The notes: a model not told the origin generated them from the letters alone. Counted from the stretch's first letter, positions 1-5,903 are shown. The stretch: DNA of 5,903 nucleotides from an uncultured bacterium (GCA_903872555.1 CAIQLE010000254.1:1-5903); one strand, 5' to 3'. Numbers and translations: made by a program.

Positions 1-443
1 TCCGCAGCCTGCCCCTGAGTCGCCGCCAGCTTCCATGACTGCCTGAGTGAGAGCTCCACACGGTCACCGAAATGATTCATGCGCTGCTGCAGGCGCTCAT
101 CCTCATTCACCAGCGCATCGCCGATCAGGACGCGCGTCATGCCAGGATTTTGTTCTGCAAAGTCCAGCAACACGGCTGCGATGGAAGCGACCTGACGTCG
201 GCCGCTGTCTTCTTGCTCAGCGATCTGATTCACCAGCGTAAAGACCGAGTTCTCTATGAACTCGATCAGGCCTTCGAACATTTGTGCCTTGCTGGCGAAA
301 TGCCGGTACAGCGCCGCCTCGGACACATCGAGCTTGGCTGCCAGTGCAGCGGTGGTAATTTTTTCGCCGCGCGGATTCTCCAGCATCTCGGCCAGTGCCT
401 GAAGAATCTGCAGCTTTCTTTCACCCGGTTTGGTGTGTGCCAT
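1..443 (-). CDS. slmA: Nucleoid occlusion factor SlmA, TetR family (C-terminus cut by window edge)
   Basis: The ATG at 443 opens 147 codons that continue past the left edge; an in-frame TGA lies 9 codons upstream, so this is the earliest ATG. The N-terminal half is a TetR-type DNA-binding domain. The helix-turn-helix covers about residues 30-55 and contains the block VSEAALYRHFASK (40-52), which is nearly identical to the same block of Escherichia coli SlmA as I remember it. The following segments LIEFIE (59-64), FAEQNPGMTRVLIGDAL (95-111) and ERLQQRMN (116-123) also align with E. coli SlmA. In the family, SlmA binds palindromic chromosomal sites and blocks FtsZ ring assembly over the nucleoid. 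About 50 residues of a roughly 200-residue protein are missing only because the window ends. It lies 50 bp after the nucleotidase gene and may be co-transcribed with it. The ribosome-binding site is weak. A different TetR regulator is possible but less likely. Confidence 0.9.
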   Translation of the reverse strand, partial: MAHTKPGERKLQILQALAEMLENPRGEKITTAALAAKLDVSEAALYRHFASKAQMFEGLIEFIENSVFTLVNQIAEQEDSGRRQVASIAAVLLDFAEQNPGMTRVLIGDALVNEDERLQQRMNHFGDRVELSLRQSWKLAATQGQAA

Positions 444-474
444 GGTCGTTATCAGTCCAGCAATCTGTCAGCCC

Positions 475-489
475 GGCCACAATGGCCAC
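475..489. repeat. Short tandem GGCCAC repeat in the nucleotidase-slmA spacer
   Basis: The hexamer GGCCAC occurs twice, separated by AAT, in the 50-bp gap between the nucleotidase stop and the slmA start. Because GGCC is self-complementary, the two copies could also form a 4-bp hairpin with a 5-nt loop (475-478 with 484-487). It has no T-tract, so it does not look like an intrinsic terminator. A role in slmA translation or regulation is only a guess. Confidence 0.3.
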
Positions 490-493
490 GCCA

Positions 494-1180
494 CTAGCGA
501 AGACGGTGCAGCTGTTTCGGTAGTTGATTCAGTGATTTTACTTGCACATCCACAAAACCCGGCCGGTATGTGCTCGCCGGCATATAGGCCTTGCACCAGA
601 CGGTATGCAAGCCCAGTGATTTTGCAGATTTCAAATTCTCCAGCGTGTCTTCAATCAGGACGCAACGCGCAGGGCTGAGTCTGTGCCTGCGCATGAGCTG
701 ACGCATTAAAATTTTGGAGGGCTTAGGCCGCCACTGACCATGCACACGCATGGACTCGATGGCGACATGCTCGGCAAAATGTTTATGCAGCCCCAGATGC
801 CGCAACACAGCGCGCGAATACGCATGGGGCGCATTGGTCAGCAAAATTTTACGGCCCGGCAGACGGCGCATCAGGCGCGCCATGCCGCGCTCGGCACGTA
901 TCATCTGCGGCAAATTATCGAAGCGATGGGCCTCACGCAAAAAATCATCGGCACGCACCGCGTGATGACGGATCATGCCCAGCAAAGTCGCGCCATAGCG
1001 CTGCCAGTAATGCACACGCACCGCATTCACGGCTTCGCTATGCGCAGGCTGCTGCTCGGATGCCAGCACCCTGGCAATCAGCGCATTCATGTTCTGGTTA
1101 ATCGCAGGAAAAATCGCGTGCGAGGCATTGTGCAGGGTGTTGTCGAGATCGAACAGCCAGACGATATGCTTTGAATTCAT
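494..1180 (-). CDS. HAD-superfamily hydrolase, pyrimidine 5'-nucleotidase type
   Basis: A complete 228-residue protein with all four HAD motifs. Motif I is FDLDNTL (10-16), with D11 as the presumed nucleophile and D13 as the acid/base. Motif II is LLTNAP (113-118, T115). Motif III is RPKP (151-154, K153), and motif IV is LIEDTLENL (175-183, E177/D178). The helical region at about 20-100 is the cap domain. Length and motif wording (DLDNTL, TNAP, RPKP, IEDTLENL) fit the SDT1/PHM8-like pyrimidine 5'-nucleotidase group, which dephosphorylates UMP/CMP-type nucleotides and is thought to clear surplus or modified pyrimidine nucleotides. The exact substrate cannot be read from the sequence. No signal peptide is seen, so it is cytoplasmic. 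It lies 152 bp after argB and 50 bp before slmA, an order I recall as common in Burkholderiales. The start is the first ATG matching family N-termini; an AGGG lies immediately upstream. Confidence 0.88.
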   Translation of the reverse strand: MNSKHIVWLFDLDNTLHNASHAIFPAINQNMNALIARVLASEQQPAHSEAVNAVRVHYWQRYGATLLGMIRHHAVRADDFLREAHRFDNLPQMIRAERGMARLMRRLPGRKILLTNAPHAYSRAVLRHLGLHKHFAEHVAIESMRVHGQWRPKPSKILMRQLMRRHRLSPARCVLIEDTLENLKSAKSLGLHTVWCKAYMPASTYRPGFVDVQVKSLNQLPKQLHRLR

Positions 1181-1220
1181 GCCCTGGATTTATGCCGCGT
1201 GCGTCAGCAGGCACAGCGCA

Positions 1221-1258
1221 AGCCCTGCGACATTTTTGCAGTTGTGCTGCTCAGGGCT
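1221..1258. repeat. Inverted repeat AGCCCTG/CAGGGCT in the argB-nucleotidase spacer
   Basis: A perfect 7-bp inverted repeat: AGCCCTG at 1221-1227 and CAGGGCT at 1252-1258, separated by 24 nt. Another GCCCTG at 1181-1186, just upstream of the nucleotidase start, could pair with the same CAGGGC. The right arm shares three bases with the foot of the neighbouring hairpin (1256-1290), so the two cannot both be complete. No T-tract follows on either strand. The arms are seen in the sequence; any regulatory role is inference. Confidence 0.4.
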
Positions 1259-1290
1259 GGCTCGCTCTGCATGCGCAGAGCAGAGCAAGC
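1256..1290 (-). terminator. Strong imperfect hairpin downstream of argB (possible 3'-end or RNA-processing element, no U-tract)
   Basis: In plus-strand terms GCTCTGC (1264-1270) pairs with GCAGAGC (1275-1281) around the tetraloop ATGC. The stem continues with GCTC (1260-1263) against GAGC (1283-1286) past a single bulged base at 1282, then GCT (1256-1258) against AGC (1288-1290) past one mismatch. This gives 14 base pairs, mostly G-C. It begins 42 nt after the argB stop codon on the argB strand. Neither strand has a run of T after the stem, so it is not a standard intrinsic terminator. It could protect the argB mRNA 3' end, pause polymerase, or be an intergenic repeat element. The structure is clear; the function is not. 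Confidence 0.45.
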
Positions 1291-1332
1291 ACCTATGCAA
1301 AAGCGGTCCGCGGGCGGGCTTGTCAGTGAGAC

Positions 1333-2220
1333 TCAATGGGAACGGATCATGGTGCCGAAGGCCTGCTCGGTCAGCACTTCAAGCAAGAGCGAGTGTTCAA
1401 TCCGGCCATCGATAATGTGTACGGTATTGACGCCCGACTTGGCTGCATCAAGGGCCGATGAAATCTTGGGCAGCATGCCGCCGGAGATGGTGCCGTCTTC
1501 AAACATTTCATCAATCTCGCGTGCAGACAGATCGGTCAGCAGCTTGCCGCTCTTGTCCATCACGCCAGGAATGTTGGTCATCATGATGAGTTTTTCGGCA
1601 CGCAGAATTTCTGCGATTTTGCCGGCCACCAGATCGGCATTGATATTGTAGGCCTGACCATCTTCACCAAAACCTATCGGTGAAATAATGGGAATGAAGG
1701 CGTCATCTTGCAGTGCCTGTACAACCGCGGGATTGATCGCCTCGATCTCGCCGACAAAACCTATGTCCAGAAAATTGCCCGGCTTTTCTTTGTCAGGCAT
1801 TTGCATTTTGCGGGCGCGTATCAGGCCGCCATCTTTACCGGTCAGACCCACGGCCTGTCCACCGTAGTGATTGATCAGCATGACGATGTCCTGCTGCACT
1901 TCACCGCCCAGCACCCACTCCACCACTTCCATGGTTTCTTCATCGGTGATGCGCATACCTTGTACGAAGCTGCCTTGTTTACCGATTTTTTTCAGTGCGC
2001 TGTCGATCTGCGGACCGCCACCGTGAACCACTACAGGATTCATGCCCACCAGTTTCAGCAAAATCACATCGCGCGCAAAACTATGTTTCAGGCGCTCTTC
2101 CGTCATGGCATTTCCGCCGTATTTGACGACGATAGTCTTGCCATGGAATTTGCGGATGTAGGGCAGAGCCTCGGCGAGAATTTCCGCCTTGATCTCAGGG
2201 GCAATAGAGGAAATGGACAT
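1333..2220 (-). CDS. argB: Acetylglutamate kinase (N-acetyl-L-glutamate kinase)
   Basis: This enzyme phosphorylates N-acetylglutamate with ATP, the second step of arginine synthesis, in the cytoplasm. The 295-residue protein has the amino-acid-kinase fold signatures: VVKYGGNAM (31-39, K33), [10 protein letters not shown] (64-73), the R90 region [24 protein letters not shown] (192-196), the glycine-rich GLTGKDGG (125-132) and [13 protein letters not shown] (248-259, K252). It ends in the usual GTMIRSH. An N-terminal helix precedes the core (about 8-26), the feature that in this family goes with hexameric, arginine-inhibited enzymes; feedback inhibition is therefore inferred. The frame stays open 23 codons further upstream to an ATG at 2289, but those residues do not resemble ArgB. 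Family N-termini support the ATG at 2220. No other arg gene is in view, so the gene stands apart from a pathway operon. Confidence 0.96.
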   Translation of the reverse strand: MSISSIAPEIKAEILAEALPYIRKFHGKTIVVKYGGNAMTEERLKHSFARDVILLKLVGMNPVVVHGGGPQIDSALKKIGKQGSFVQGMRITDEETMEVVEWVLGGEVQQDIVMLINHYGGQAVGLTGKDGGLIRARKMQMPDKEKPGNFLDIGFVGEIEAINPAVVQALQDDAFIPIISPIGFGEDGQAYNINADLVAGKIAEILRAEKLIMMTNIPGVMDKSGKLLTDLSAREIDEMFEDGTISGGMLPKISSALDAAKSGVNTVHIIDGRIEHSLLLEVLTEQAFGTMIRSH

Positions 2221-2252
2221 TGCTTTGATGGGAATCAGGAAAATGTCTGCGA

Positions 2253-2258
2253 ATTTTA
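2253..2258 (-). promoter_or_regulatory. Possible -10 element for argB
   Basis: On the minus strand TAAAAT (2258-2253) lies about 33 bp upstream of the chosen argB ATG, which would give a leader of about 25 nt. No good -35 hexamer is seen at 16-18 bp, so this is a weak candidate. The 126-bp spacer and the lack of any visible terminator after the SPOR gene leave both an own promoter and read-through possible. Confidence 0.22.
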
Positions 2259-2346
2259 CAGGCAAACCCCGGAGACTTTGCGCAGGCATTCAGCTTTTTC
2301 AATGCGGCATGGGCGGCTGTCACCAAAAACAGGCATTGCTCACCGA

Positions 2347-3165
2347 TTAGGGGCAGTCTGTCAGCCTGATGCCTGTGAATTCTGTGGCCAGTTTGCCCAG
2401 TTTCTCGCGGCCGGACGCATCCAGCCCGTTCAGGCGATAGGCAAAACGTGAAGCATTCAATGGGTACTCTTCTATGCGGGCATCGGTGATGCCTTGCGCC
2501 TTGATGGCGGCCAGCCGCGCCTGCGCCAGTTGTAGATTACTAAACACGCCTATAGACAAACCCCAGCGCCGCACGCTGTGATCCCGTATCACGGACACAT
2601 CATCGAAGCCCTGTTCGCGCAGTTTGGCAAGCCGGCGCAAGGCCGCCTGCTCACTGGCCTGTGAAGGGAGATAGACGATGTGTGAGGGCGGCGCCAGCAC
2701 CAGACGCTTTTGCGGCAGCACAGGCAAGGCCAGTTGCGCCAGCCGGCTCTCGAATTTTTCTGCGGTCTGGGTATTGAATTCTCCCAGCTCGGTGCATTTG
2801 CCAGTCACTGCTTTAGTACCGGAAGTCACCGGTGTCTGAGCTGCGGGCGCGGCGGCAGCTGTTGCGAGAGTCGTGGTAGCAGATGTGGCAGACGTAGCAG
2901 GCGATGCCGCTGGCTTGGCCGGCGTCGCCGGATTGGTCGTTGTCGTCGTATTTGCAGCTGTTGCCGTAGCAGGTGCTGTTGTCGCTGGTGTCGCCGTGAT
3001 AGCGGCTGTCGCTGACGGGCTCGTCTGCGCGATGATATTTACTCGCTCAGGATGTATTTGCTGAGCCAGACGCTCGGGCTCTGTGCCAGTCTGTCGCGCG
3101 GATTGAAAAACCAGCATCAGCAGCACATTGGCGAGTATCAGCAAAAAGAAAAACAGTCGCATCAT
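2347..3165 (-). CDS. Membrane-anchored SPOR-domain protein
   Basis: A 272-residue protein of unknown specific role. A hydrophobic N-terminal segment (about 3-20) should anchor it in the inner membrane with the rest in the periplasm. A linker at about 48-120 consists almost only of Ala, Thr, Pro and Ser. The C-terminal part (about 160-235) fits a SPOR fold: HIVYLPSQASEQAALRRLA, then LREQGFDDVSVI, then RWGLSIGVFSNLQLAQARLAAI, then ARIEEYP. SPOR domains bind glycan strands stripped of stem peptides at division septa, so a septal cell-wall role is inferred. Two cysteines, C124 before the domain and C271 next to the last residue, could form a periplasmic disulfide. Its start (tandem ATG ATG at 3165 and 3162) overlaps the coaX stop in an ATGA arrangement, suggesting translational coupling. 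It is probably the last gene of the birA-coaX unit. Confidence 0.85.
   Translation of the reverse strand: MMRLFFFLLILANVLLMLVFQSARQTGTEPERLAQQIHPERVNIIAQTSPSATAAITATPATTAPATATAANTTTTTNPATPAKPAASPATSATSATTTLATAAAAPAAQTPVTSGTKAVTGKCTELGEFNTQTAEKFESRLAQLALPVLPQKRLVLAPPSHIVYLPSQASEQAALRRLAKLREQGFDDVSVIRDHSVRRWGLSIGVFSNLQLAQARLAAIKAQGITDARIEEYPLNASRFAYRLNGLDASGREKLGKLATEFTGIRLTDCP
3160..3165 (-). promoter_or_regulatory. coaX stop / SPOR-gene start overlap (ATGATG)
   Basis: On the minus strand the bases ATGATG hold the SPOR-gene start (3165-3163), the coaX TGA (3164-3162) and a second in-frame ATG (3162-3160). Ribosomes finishing coaX can re-initiate here. No strong independent ribosome-binding site is evident, which supports coupling. 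Which of the two ATGs is used cannot be decided from the sequence; the protein would differ by one methionine. Confidence 0.7.
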
Positions 3166-3908
3166 ATTGCAGGCTCCGATAGTGCCACGATGTGCAAACC
3201 CATCAAGACCAGATTATTCATCAGCTCAAATGGACCCTGCATCTGAGGTGCAATATAGGCTGCTGCACCACCTGACAGTATACAAAGCGCTTCGGGCAAA
3301 GCATGCTGAGCACGCTGTATGGCACCGATCTGGGCTGAAATACATCCGCTCTGCATGGCCTCTTGCGTATTGTCGGCAAACAGTTTTTCCATCCGGACTT
3401 CGTTGACCGCTGGCAGCTGTGCCGCATGCTGTGTCAGTGATTGCGCCATGGTCGCCAGACCGGGCAGAATCATGCCGCCCTTGAAATGTCCCTCTGCGTC
3501 CAACGCATCAATGGTGGTTGCCGTGCCTGCAGTGACGACCAGTAAATCGCTTGCAGGAAATTGATGATGTGCAGCGATGAGCGAAGCGAAACGGTCGCTG
3601 CCCAGCCGTGCCGGTTCACGATATCCATTGATGACACCGGCACAGGCGGCGCGTGACTGAAACCAGTTAATCGCCGCTGCAGCAATGCCGCTTGCTAACA
3701 GATACTGCTCCAGCAACTGCGCTACGCGTGAACCTGCCACATTCGATATCAATACACGTTCAACCGTCAGCGCTGACCATTGTGTCTGCAGTTGCTGCAC
3801 ATCGGTATGCAGCAGCGCATCATGCGTGATCCAGTTGCCTGCGGCTGCATTTTTTTCTGCGGCAGCCCACTTGATACGTGTATTCCCAACATCAATCAGT
3901 AACAGCAT
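3162..3908 (-). CDS. coaX: Type III pantothenate kinase
   Basis: This enzyme phosphorylates pantothenate, the first step of coenzyme A synthesis, in the cytoplasm. Type III enzymes are known to be insensitive to CoA feedback and to need a monovalent cation. The 248-residue protein has the family motifs in order: IDVGNTRIKW (5-14, D6 in the ATP site), NGYREPARLGSDRFAS (94-109, D105 as the presumed catalytic base), VVTAGTATTIDAL (124-136), GGMILPG (144-150), NTQEAMQSG (180-188) and LSGGAAAYIAP (211-221). Length is normal and no key residue is missing. The ATG at 3908 puts the DVGNT motif at the expected distance from the N-terminus, and the start lies inside the last 17 nt of birA. In Bordetella the orthologue was first described as Bvg accessory factor (baf), also next to birA. 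Cofactor supply links the pair: BirA activates acetyl-CoA carboxylase, which needs CoA-derived substrate. Confidence 0.95.
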   Translation of the reverse strand: MLLLIDVGNTRIKWAAAEKNAAAGNWITHDALLHTDVQQLQTQWSALTVERVLISNVAGSRVAQLLEQYLLASGIAAAAINWFQSRAACAGVINGYREPARLGSDRFASLIAAHHQFPASDLLVVTAGTATTIDALDAEGHFKGGMILPGLATMAQSLTQHAAQLPAVNEVRMEKLFADNTQEAMQSGCISAQIGAIQRAQHALPEALCILSGGAAAYIAPQMQGPFELMNNLVLMGLHIVALSEPAI

Positions 3909-4722
3909 GAGCAGTCTCTTTGAAGGAAGTTGACCTCAGGGATACATCACCGGCAGCAATGCGCAGCTGGCCTTGCGCTGTATCCAGCAGCAGACAGCCA
4001 TCATCATCGATGCCGATTGCCACGCCCTGATGCTGCACAGTACCCGCGTCCAGAATCTGCACAGCCTGACCGGCGTGCGCATGCCATTCCTGCCAGCGTT
4101 GAATGAAAGGCGCCAGTCCTTCTGCATCAAACTGCGTCAGGGCCGCAGCGAGGCCATCGGCCATCATGGCCAGCAAAGCATTACGGTCTGAAGCCTGCTG
4201 ATTCAGTGCCGCCACAGCATGGCCTATGCCGGCATCGCGCTCTGCATTCGCATGGACGTTGATGCCGACGCCAATCACAGCCCAGACAGCGCCCGCAGGG
4301 ACGGCAGTATCCGAACGTGAACTCATAGTCTCAATCAGAATGCCGCCCAGCTTGGCCTCATTCAGCAGCAAATCATTCGGCCATTTGAGTTTGACATCAC
4401 TACCCCGGGCGCGCAGCACCTCGGCCAGCGCGACTCCGACGGCGAGTGACAAGCCTGACAGACGGGCTATCGGGCCGCTGAAGCGCCAGGCGAGTGAAAA
4501 GCAGAGGCTGTCACCGGCCGCAGCCAGCCAGCTGCGGCCAGCCCGGCCTCGACCGGCGGTCTGGTTTTCGGCAGCCAGCAAGTAGGGCTGGTGCAGCTCA
4601 TGCAGGCGTGCGCGCAGGTCGGCATTGGTCGATCCGGTGCTGGCGACCACTTCTATCTCAAGTCCTGCTGCTGCGGCCCGGGACAAGTCGGCGATGCGCA
4701 CGGCGTCTAGCGGTGAATTCAT
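3892..4722 (-). CDS. birA: Biotin--[acetyl-CoA carboxylase] ligase, no DNA-binding domain
   Basis: This enzyme makes biotinyl-5'-AMP and transfers biotin to the carrier-protein lysine of acetyl-CoA carboxylase. From the ATG at 4722 the protein has 276 residues. Motifs are the substrate-site STGSTNADL (28-36), the biotin/ATP loop GRGRAGRSW (58-66), KWPNDLLL (113-120) followed by KLGGILIE (124-131) with K113 as the catalytic lysine, and GVGINV (151-156). A small SH3-like C-terminal domain covers about 216-262. There is no N-terminal winged helix, so unlike E. coli BirA this enzyme cannot act as biotin repressor. The frame is open to a GTG at 4809 and an ATG at 4779, but those extensions add no recognisable domain, and the longest would overlap the divergent gene start. 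The 4722 start gives the family-like N-terminus. It is the first gene of a unit with coaX and the SPOR gene. Confidence 0.94.
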   Translation of the reverse strand: MNSPLDAVRIADLSRAAAAGLEIEVVASTGSTNADLRARLHELHQPYLLAAENQTAGRGRAGRSWLAAAGDSLCFSLAWRFSGPIARLSGLSLAVGVALAEVLRARGSDVKLKWPNDLLLNEAKLGGILIETMSSRSDTAVPAGAVWAVIGVGINVHANAERDAGIGHAVAALNQQASDRNALLAMMADGLAAALTQFDAEGLAPFIQRWQEWHAHAGQAVQILDAGTVQHQGVAIGIDDDGCLLLDTAQGQLRIAAGDVSLRSTSFKETAHAVTD

Positions 4723-4728
4723 GCGCGC

Positions 4729-4736
4729 ATTGTATA
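4729..4736 (-). promoter_or_regulatory. Possible -10 box immediately upstream of birA
   Basis: TATACAAT reads on the minus strand from 4736 to 4729. The match to the -10 consensus is good, but the hexamers 16-18 bp upstream (for example GTCACC) match -35 poorly. If used, transcription would begin within about 0-4 nt of the birA ATG at 4722, giving a leaderless or nearly leaderless message. This agrees with the lack of a ribosome-binding site before that ATG but is not proven. Confidence 0.3.
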
Positions 4737-4790
4737 GACAGCCTGAGAGCGGCGGGTGACGCGAATCATAAAGTCCCATAAACTGCTCCC

Positions 4791-5903
4791 ATGCCGGATT
4801 CACTGACACATCACTTGCCAGAAACGCATGCCCAGCCCCGATGGCGTCATCAGGCCTCGGCCTCGGTGCGTATCGCGCTGGTTTTTTACGTGCTACTGGT
4901 GGTGTATGCGAGCTGCTACCCCTTTTCCGGCTGGCGCGACAATGGCCTGCTGGCCTGGACCTATCTGTTCGAGCCCATGCCGCGCTACTGGACCGTGTTT
5001 GATCTCGTGGTGAATGTCATCGGCTATGTGCCTCTGGGTGCGCTGGTGGTGCTGGCGCTCTATCCTTTTCTGCGCGGCACGCTGGCAGTGATCCTGGCCA
5101 GTGTGATTGGCATTCTGCTTGCCGCGCTGCTGGAATCACTGCAAAGCTATCTGCCATCGCGCGTGCCCAGTAATCTCGACCTGATCACTAACACCACCGG
5201 CGTAATCATTGGCGCTTGTGCCGGTCAGATGCTGCGCCAGTCCATCTTGGAACGCAGCTGGCTGCGCGCGCTGCGCCAGCACTGGTTTTCGGATCAGGCC
5301 AGTCGCGGCCTGATTATTGTGGCGCTGTGGCCGCTGGCGCAAATTTATCCTCAGCCCTACGCCTTCGGCCACGGTCAGTTGTTGCCTACGCTGTCGGCCT
5401 GGCTGTCAGACTGGCTTGATGCGCCCATCGATCTGACCCATGTGTTCTGGAGCGAGATCAGCATCAGCGTTGAACATTTTTTGCTGGCCGAAGTCATCAT
5501 CACAGCTCTCGGCATGACGGGCGCCGTGCTCACATTTTTGTGCCAGACGCGCCGCCATGCACCGCGCGTACTACTGGCCGTGTCGCTGGTGGTGGCTGCG
5601 ATCGCCGTCAAGACACTGGCGCAGGCCATACTGTTTGCACCGGATGACGCTTTCAGCTGGCTCACTCCCGCTGCTGCCAGTGGATTGCTGGTGAGTCTGG
5701 TGATGCTGGGTGGCTTGTCATTTGCGCCGGCCGAGGCACAAAGACGTGCTGCGATTTTCGCTTTAGTCACTTGTTTGTTACTGCTGAACCTGACGCCATC
5801 GAATCCTTATTTTCTGGCCACGCTGCAAGAATGGGTGCAGGGTAAATTCCTGAATTTCAATGGCGCGGCACAATTCCTGTCCCTGAGCTGGCCATTCTTT
5901 GCA
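4791..5903 (+). CDS. VanZ-family polytopic membrane protein (C-terminus cut by window edge)
   Basis: From the ATG at 4791 the frame is open for 371 codons to the window end; a TAA lies four codons upstream, which fixes this as the earliest start. Hydrophobic segments near residues 26-45, 70-91, 97-118, 132-148, 173-187, 232-251, 258-283, 292-312 and 319-335 suggest about nine membrane helices. The first half holds the VanZ signature: NVIGYVPLG (75-83), then ALLESLQSYLPSR (112-124) and SNLDLITNTTGVIIGA (127-142), with E115, Q118, R124, D130, N134 and G137 as the characteristic polar and glycine residues. The rest is an additional multi-helix part without a family I recognise. VanZ is named after a teicoplanin-resistance accessory protein, but most family members have no known function, so a resistance role should not be assumed. 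It is transcribed divergently from birA. No clear ribosome-binding site precedes the ATG. Confidence 0.82.
   Translation, partial: MPDSLTHHLPETHAQPRWRHQASASVRIALVFYVLLVVYASCYPFSGWRDNGLLAWTYLFEPMPRYWTVFDLVVNVIGYVPLGALVVLALYPFLRGTLAVILASVIGILLAALLESLQSYLPSRVPSNLDLITNTTGVIIGACAGQMLRQSILERSWLRALRQHWFSDQASRGLIIVALWPLAQIYPQPYAFGHGQLLPTLSAWLSDWLDAPIDLTHVFWSEISISVEHFLLAEVIITALGMTGAVLTFLCQTRRHAPRVLLAVSLVVAAIAVKTLAQAILFAPDDAFSWLTPAAASGLLVSLVMLGGLSFAPAEAQRRAAIFALVTCLLLLNLTPSNPYFLATLQEWVQGKFLNFNGAAQFLSLSWPFFA

Noticed and set aside
47..59. GTGAGAGCTCCAC palindrome inside slmA as an autoregulatory site
   Set aside because: It matches the SlmA consensus poorly, with wrong spacing, and lies within coding sequence far from the promoter.
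740..1174. 144-codon plus-strand open frame opposite the nucleotidase gene
   Set aside because: It is antisense to a complete HAD gene with all motifs intact and has no recognisable domain; it looks like a codon-bias shadow.
1326..1335. GTGAGACTCA at the argB 3' end as a SlmA-binding site
   Set aside because: It resembles the known palindrome GTGAGTACTCAC but lacks a central base and the final C, so half-site spacing is wrong.
2221..2289. In-frame 23-codon N-terminal extension of argB to an upstream ATG
   Set aside because: The added residues do not resemble any ArgB N-terminus I know, and the ATG at 2220 gives the expected family start.
2283..2337. Two copies of CAGGCATT (2283-2290 and 2330-2337) upstream of argB
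   Set aside because: An 8-bp direct repeat 47 bp apart is not significant alone and matches no operator I recognise.
2321..2346. T-run after the SPOR stop codon as an intrinsic terminator
   Set aside because: Five Ts are present on the minus strand but no G-C-rich stem precedes them.
1708..2451. 247-codon plus-strand open frame opposite argB
   Set aside because: It is antisense to argB, crosses into the SPOR gene, and its His/Gln-rich product has no recognisable motif.
2710..3064. Cys/Arg-rich and Val/Ala-rich plus-strand frames opposite the SPOR linker
   Set aside because: The composition simply mirrors the Ala/Thr/Pro codons of the real gene on the other strand.
4723..4809. Longer birA starting at GTG 4809 or ATG 4779
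   Set aside because: The extension adds no domain, the GTG form would overlap the divergent VanZ-family start, and the family N-terminus begins at about 4722.

Overview
The window reads as an ordinary chromosomal housekeeping segment of a betaproteobacterium in the order Burkholderiales, most likely family Oxalobacteraceae. I infer this from the gene order (slmA, HAD nucleotidase and argB next to birA, coaX and a SPOR gene) and from the protein sequences: an ArgB starting [22 protein letters not shown], a BirA without a DNA-binding domain, and a stand-alone type III pantothenate kinase. The genus cannot be fixed from the sequence alone. No mobile element, CRISPR array, tRNA, rRNA or sign of recent transfer is visible.

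Layout: six of the seven genes lie on the minus strand, so they are transcribed from right to left. In transcription order they are birA (biotin-protein ligase, 4722-3892), coaX (type III pantothenate kinase, 3908-3162), a membrane-anchored SPOR-domain protein (3165-2347), argB (N-acetylglutamate kinase, 2220-1333), a HAD-family pyrimidine 5'-nucleotidase (1180-494) and slmA (nucleoid-occlusion TetR-type regulator, from 443 off the left edge). On the plus strand, diverging from birA, a large VanZ-family membrane protein starts at 4791 and runs off the right edge.

birA, coaX and the SPOR gene form a tight unit: the birA end overlaps the coaX start by 17 nt, and the coaX stop overlaps the SPOR start by 4 nt. 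The first two genes provide the cofactors for acetyl-CoA carboxylase and fatty-acid synthesis (protein biotinylation and the first step of CoA synthesis). The third probably acts at the septal cell wall. argB, the nucleotidase gene and slmA follow with spacers of 126, 152 and 50 bp, so each may have its own expression signals. The 152-bp spacer between argB and the nucleotidase gene holds the clearest non-coding structure: a strong imperfect hairpin next to a second inverted repeat.

I found no convincing undescribed system. The observations worth a second look are the spacer hairpins, the gene-overlap architecture with a cell-wall gene inside a cofactor operon, the low-complexity linker and cysteine pair of the SPOR protein, and the short divergent control region between birA and the VanZ-family gene.
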